Assembly: GCA_964035545.1 (NCBI GenBank)
Contig: OZ037766.1
Coordinates: forward strand, 12,721,722 to 12,781,721
Length of the DNA stretch: 60,000 nt
DNA from: Bugula neritina
Lineage: Eukaryota > Bryozoa > Gymnolaemata > Cheilostomatida > Bugulidae
Direction: 5' to 3'
Part shown: positions 58,568 to 60,000 of the stretch, piece by piece
How positions within the stretch are numbered: position 1 is the stretch's first letter
Layout: every line of letters begins with the position of its first letter
The notes under the pieces: model-generated
What the model saw: only the letters and a program-made list of their open reading frames with translations
Databases searched by the model: none
Told to the model about the DNA's origin: nothing
Made by a program: the position numbers and the translations under genes

Positions 58568-60000
58568 ATGGCGAAAATATACATAGTATGTTTGGTATTG
58601 ATGGTGATTCTTAAACTGGTAACTTCCCAGGTACTGACTGAACAGTGCTTCAGCTGCATTAGACAGGTACTGTGTATTTGAACAGTTCATTAGATAAGAT
58701 TGCTATAATATATTCATCCATATTTCTGCAGCTGAATTGTTAAGTTCAGCATCAAAAGCTGTATTATTACTAGAATATTAAAACTTTTTTTCAGTATAAA
58801 AGTACAGGTAGAAGCAACAGGTGCGGTGCGAACATCTTAAATTTAGGAAACGCCTCTTGTGGCAGATATGTCATCTCAGAAGCTTTCTGGGGTGCATGTG
58901 GTAGACCAGGATCTGGTAAGCAACTAAATTATTCTAACTAAATTTGGAATGTATTTCAATTACAAGTTTTAAAGTTTTACTTATTCCTAATTATGGCATT
59001 TAAAATGGTTAAATATATAGCAGTAGACGTTTTTAAATTGCTGGCACTTCATCAACTTTAGCTTTAGTTTTTGATGCTCATTATAGTTTAAAACTCTAAC
59101 ATTCATATTTCGCTTCACACATAAAACTATATAAACCTAAAAGTAAAATATTCTTATTTTAATAATGGCAAATCATCATGAGCTAGTTGATATAGTTTTC
59201 ATATCATAAGTTGGGTGCATACAGTCAGGGTTTGATTCTGCATGTTTTAGTAATATATTACATATTAGTAACATCTTATTACATATTAGCAGTACCGTAT
59301 TACATTTTATAAGCAGCATTATATTACATATTGCTGGCATCATATATTACGTATTACTATAGTAAACTTTATGAAGAAGTTATCAATCTATTTTAATCTG
59401 AGATCAGAGGCACTGTGAATGTTACCTAATAGTTTTTATATAAGTATTTTATGCAAACCAAAGAAGTGTTTACTGCAGCTAAGTGGCAAGCTTACAAATT
59501 TTAGTGAATTTTAGACTCAACAACATCTTGAAGTTAATTTATTACAAACCAACTTTAAAGAATGAGCATTGGAAATTAAAACAACACATTTCGTAACAAG
59601 TTACGCAAACAAAATACTTTTGTAAATGCTCTGGTGCAAAAATTATAAGATATGAGCTACTCTTTATTCAACAATACAACTTACATGCACACACGCACAC
59701 ACAACACACACGCACACACACAACACACACGCACACACACACACACGCACACTGAATACTATAAAGTATCATTGAATTGTTGTTTTGGTTTACAGGATTT
59801 GGGAGGTGCACTCGAGATGATTGGTGTGCTGAGAAGTGTATGCAAGTATATTTCACCAGATATGCTTCTCGATGTGCCAAAAAACTGAAAAAGGAGACAT
59901 ATCAGCTGACATGTGGAGATTATATAAGAATGCACAATGGTGGACCTGATGGCTGTGCTCAAGGAAGTACAAAGGATGCTGCGAAAGAAGTAGATCATTG
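58568..60000 (+). CDS. i-type lysozyme-like gene 15, cut by window end
   Basis: Exons 58568-58666, 58795-58915 and 59796 to beyond 60000. The signal peptide (MAKIYIVCLVLMVILKLVTS) is followed by QVLTEQCFSCIRQ. Exon 2 is the longest of the array (40 codons), YKSTGRSNRCGANILNLG, with Lys at the catalytic Glu position and Asn near but not at the Asp position. SCGRYVISEAFWGACGRPGS follows. Exon 3 has RDDWCAEKC, RYASRCAKKL, KETYQLTCGDYIRMHNGGPDGC and runs to KEVDHC; only the last few codons (compare HCMAN in gene 12) are missing. Intron 2 has a CA repeat just before exon 3, as in gene 12. Confidence 0.92.
59683..59752. repeat. CA repeat in intron 2 of gene 15
   Basis: Alternating cacacacgcacacacaacac units, ending 43 bp before exon 3. 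Same position and strand sense as the repeat in gene 12. Confidence 0.9.

Overview
This is AT-rich animal DNA. It has no operons, uses GT-AG introns, and carries tRNA-derived SINEs, MITEs, a decayed Tc1-type transposase, long (TA)n and (CA)n tracts and segmental duplications. One gene family fills it: small secreted proteins of the invertebrate-type (i-type, destabilase-domain) lysozyme family. That family is typical of molluscs, annelids, other lophotrochozoans, arthropods and echinoderms. I favour a lophotrochozoan or similar marine invertebrate, but the sequence does not fix the phylum.

I reconstruct 15 family members (the last cut by the window end) and one decayed copy, all sharing one architecture. 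Coding exon 1 encodes a signal peptide and ends CLSC-x-RQ (phase 0 intron). Exon 2 carries the C-x-x-x-W/F ... CG ... FW-x-x-CG region (phase 1 intron). Exon 3 carries CAxxC ... RCA ... LTCxDYxRxHxG-G-x-x-GC and a terminal Cys. Several genes also show a non-coding 5' exon.

Layout: 1-6.7 kb is intergenic with a SINE and two terminal-inverted-repeat elements. Genes 1-5 run forward from 6.9 to 24.4 kb, and genes 3 and 4 are a tandem segmental duplication. From 25.3 to 35.3 kb lies a giant inverted repeat: gene 6 (minus) and gene 8 (plus) sit in near-identical 3.5-3.8 kb arms around gene 7. Just outside the right arm, between two (TA)n tracts, a short element encodes what reads as a complete hammerhead ribozyme on the minus strand. 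Genes 9 and 10 (plus) follow, separated by a 670 bp CA satellite and a MITE. Genes 11, 12, 13 and 14 are on the minus strand, with a dead plus-strand copy between 12 and 13. Gene 15 (plus) starts at 58.6 kb.

The main biological observation concerns active sites. None of the copies has an Asp at the position of the i-type catalytic Asp. Genes 1-4 keep the catalytic Glu, and genes 5-15 all have Lys in its place or alongside it. Genes 5 and 7 have each lost both members of one Cys pair. The array therefore looks like an expansion of secreted, disulfide-rich proteins on a lysozyme scaffold that probably no longer hydrolyse peptidoglycan in the standard way. All functional statements are inferences from motifs; no database search or folding program was run.
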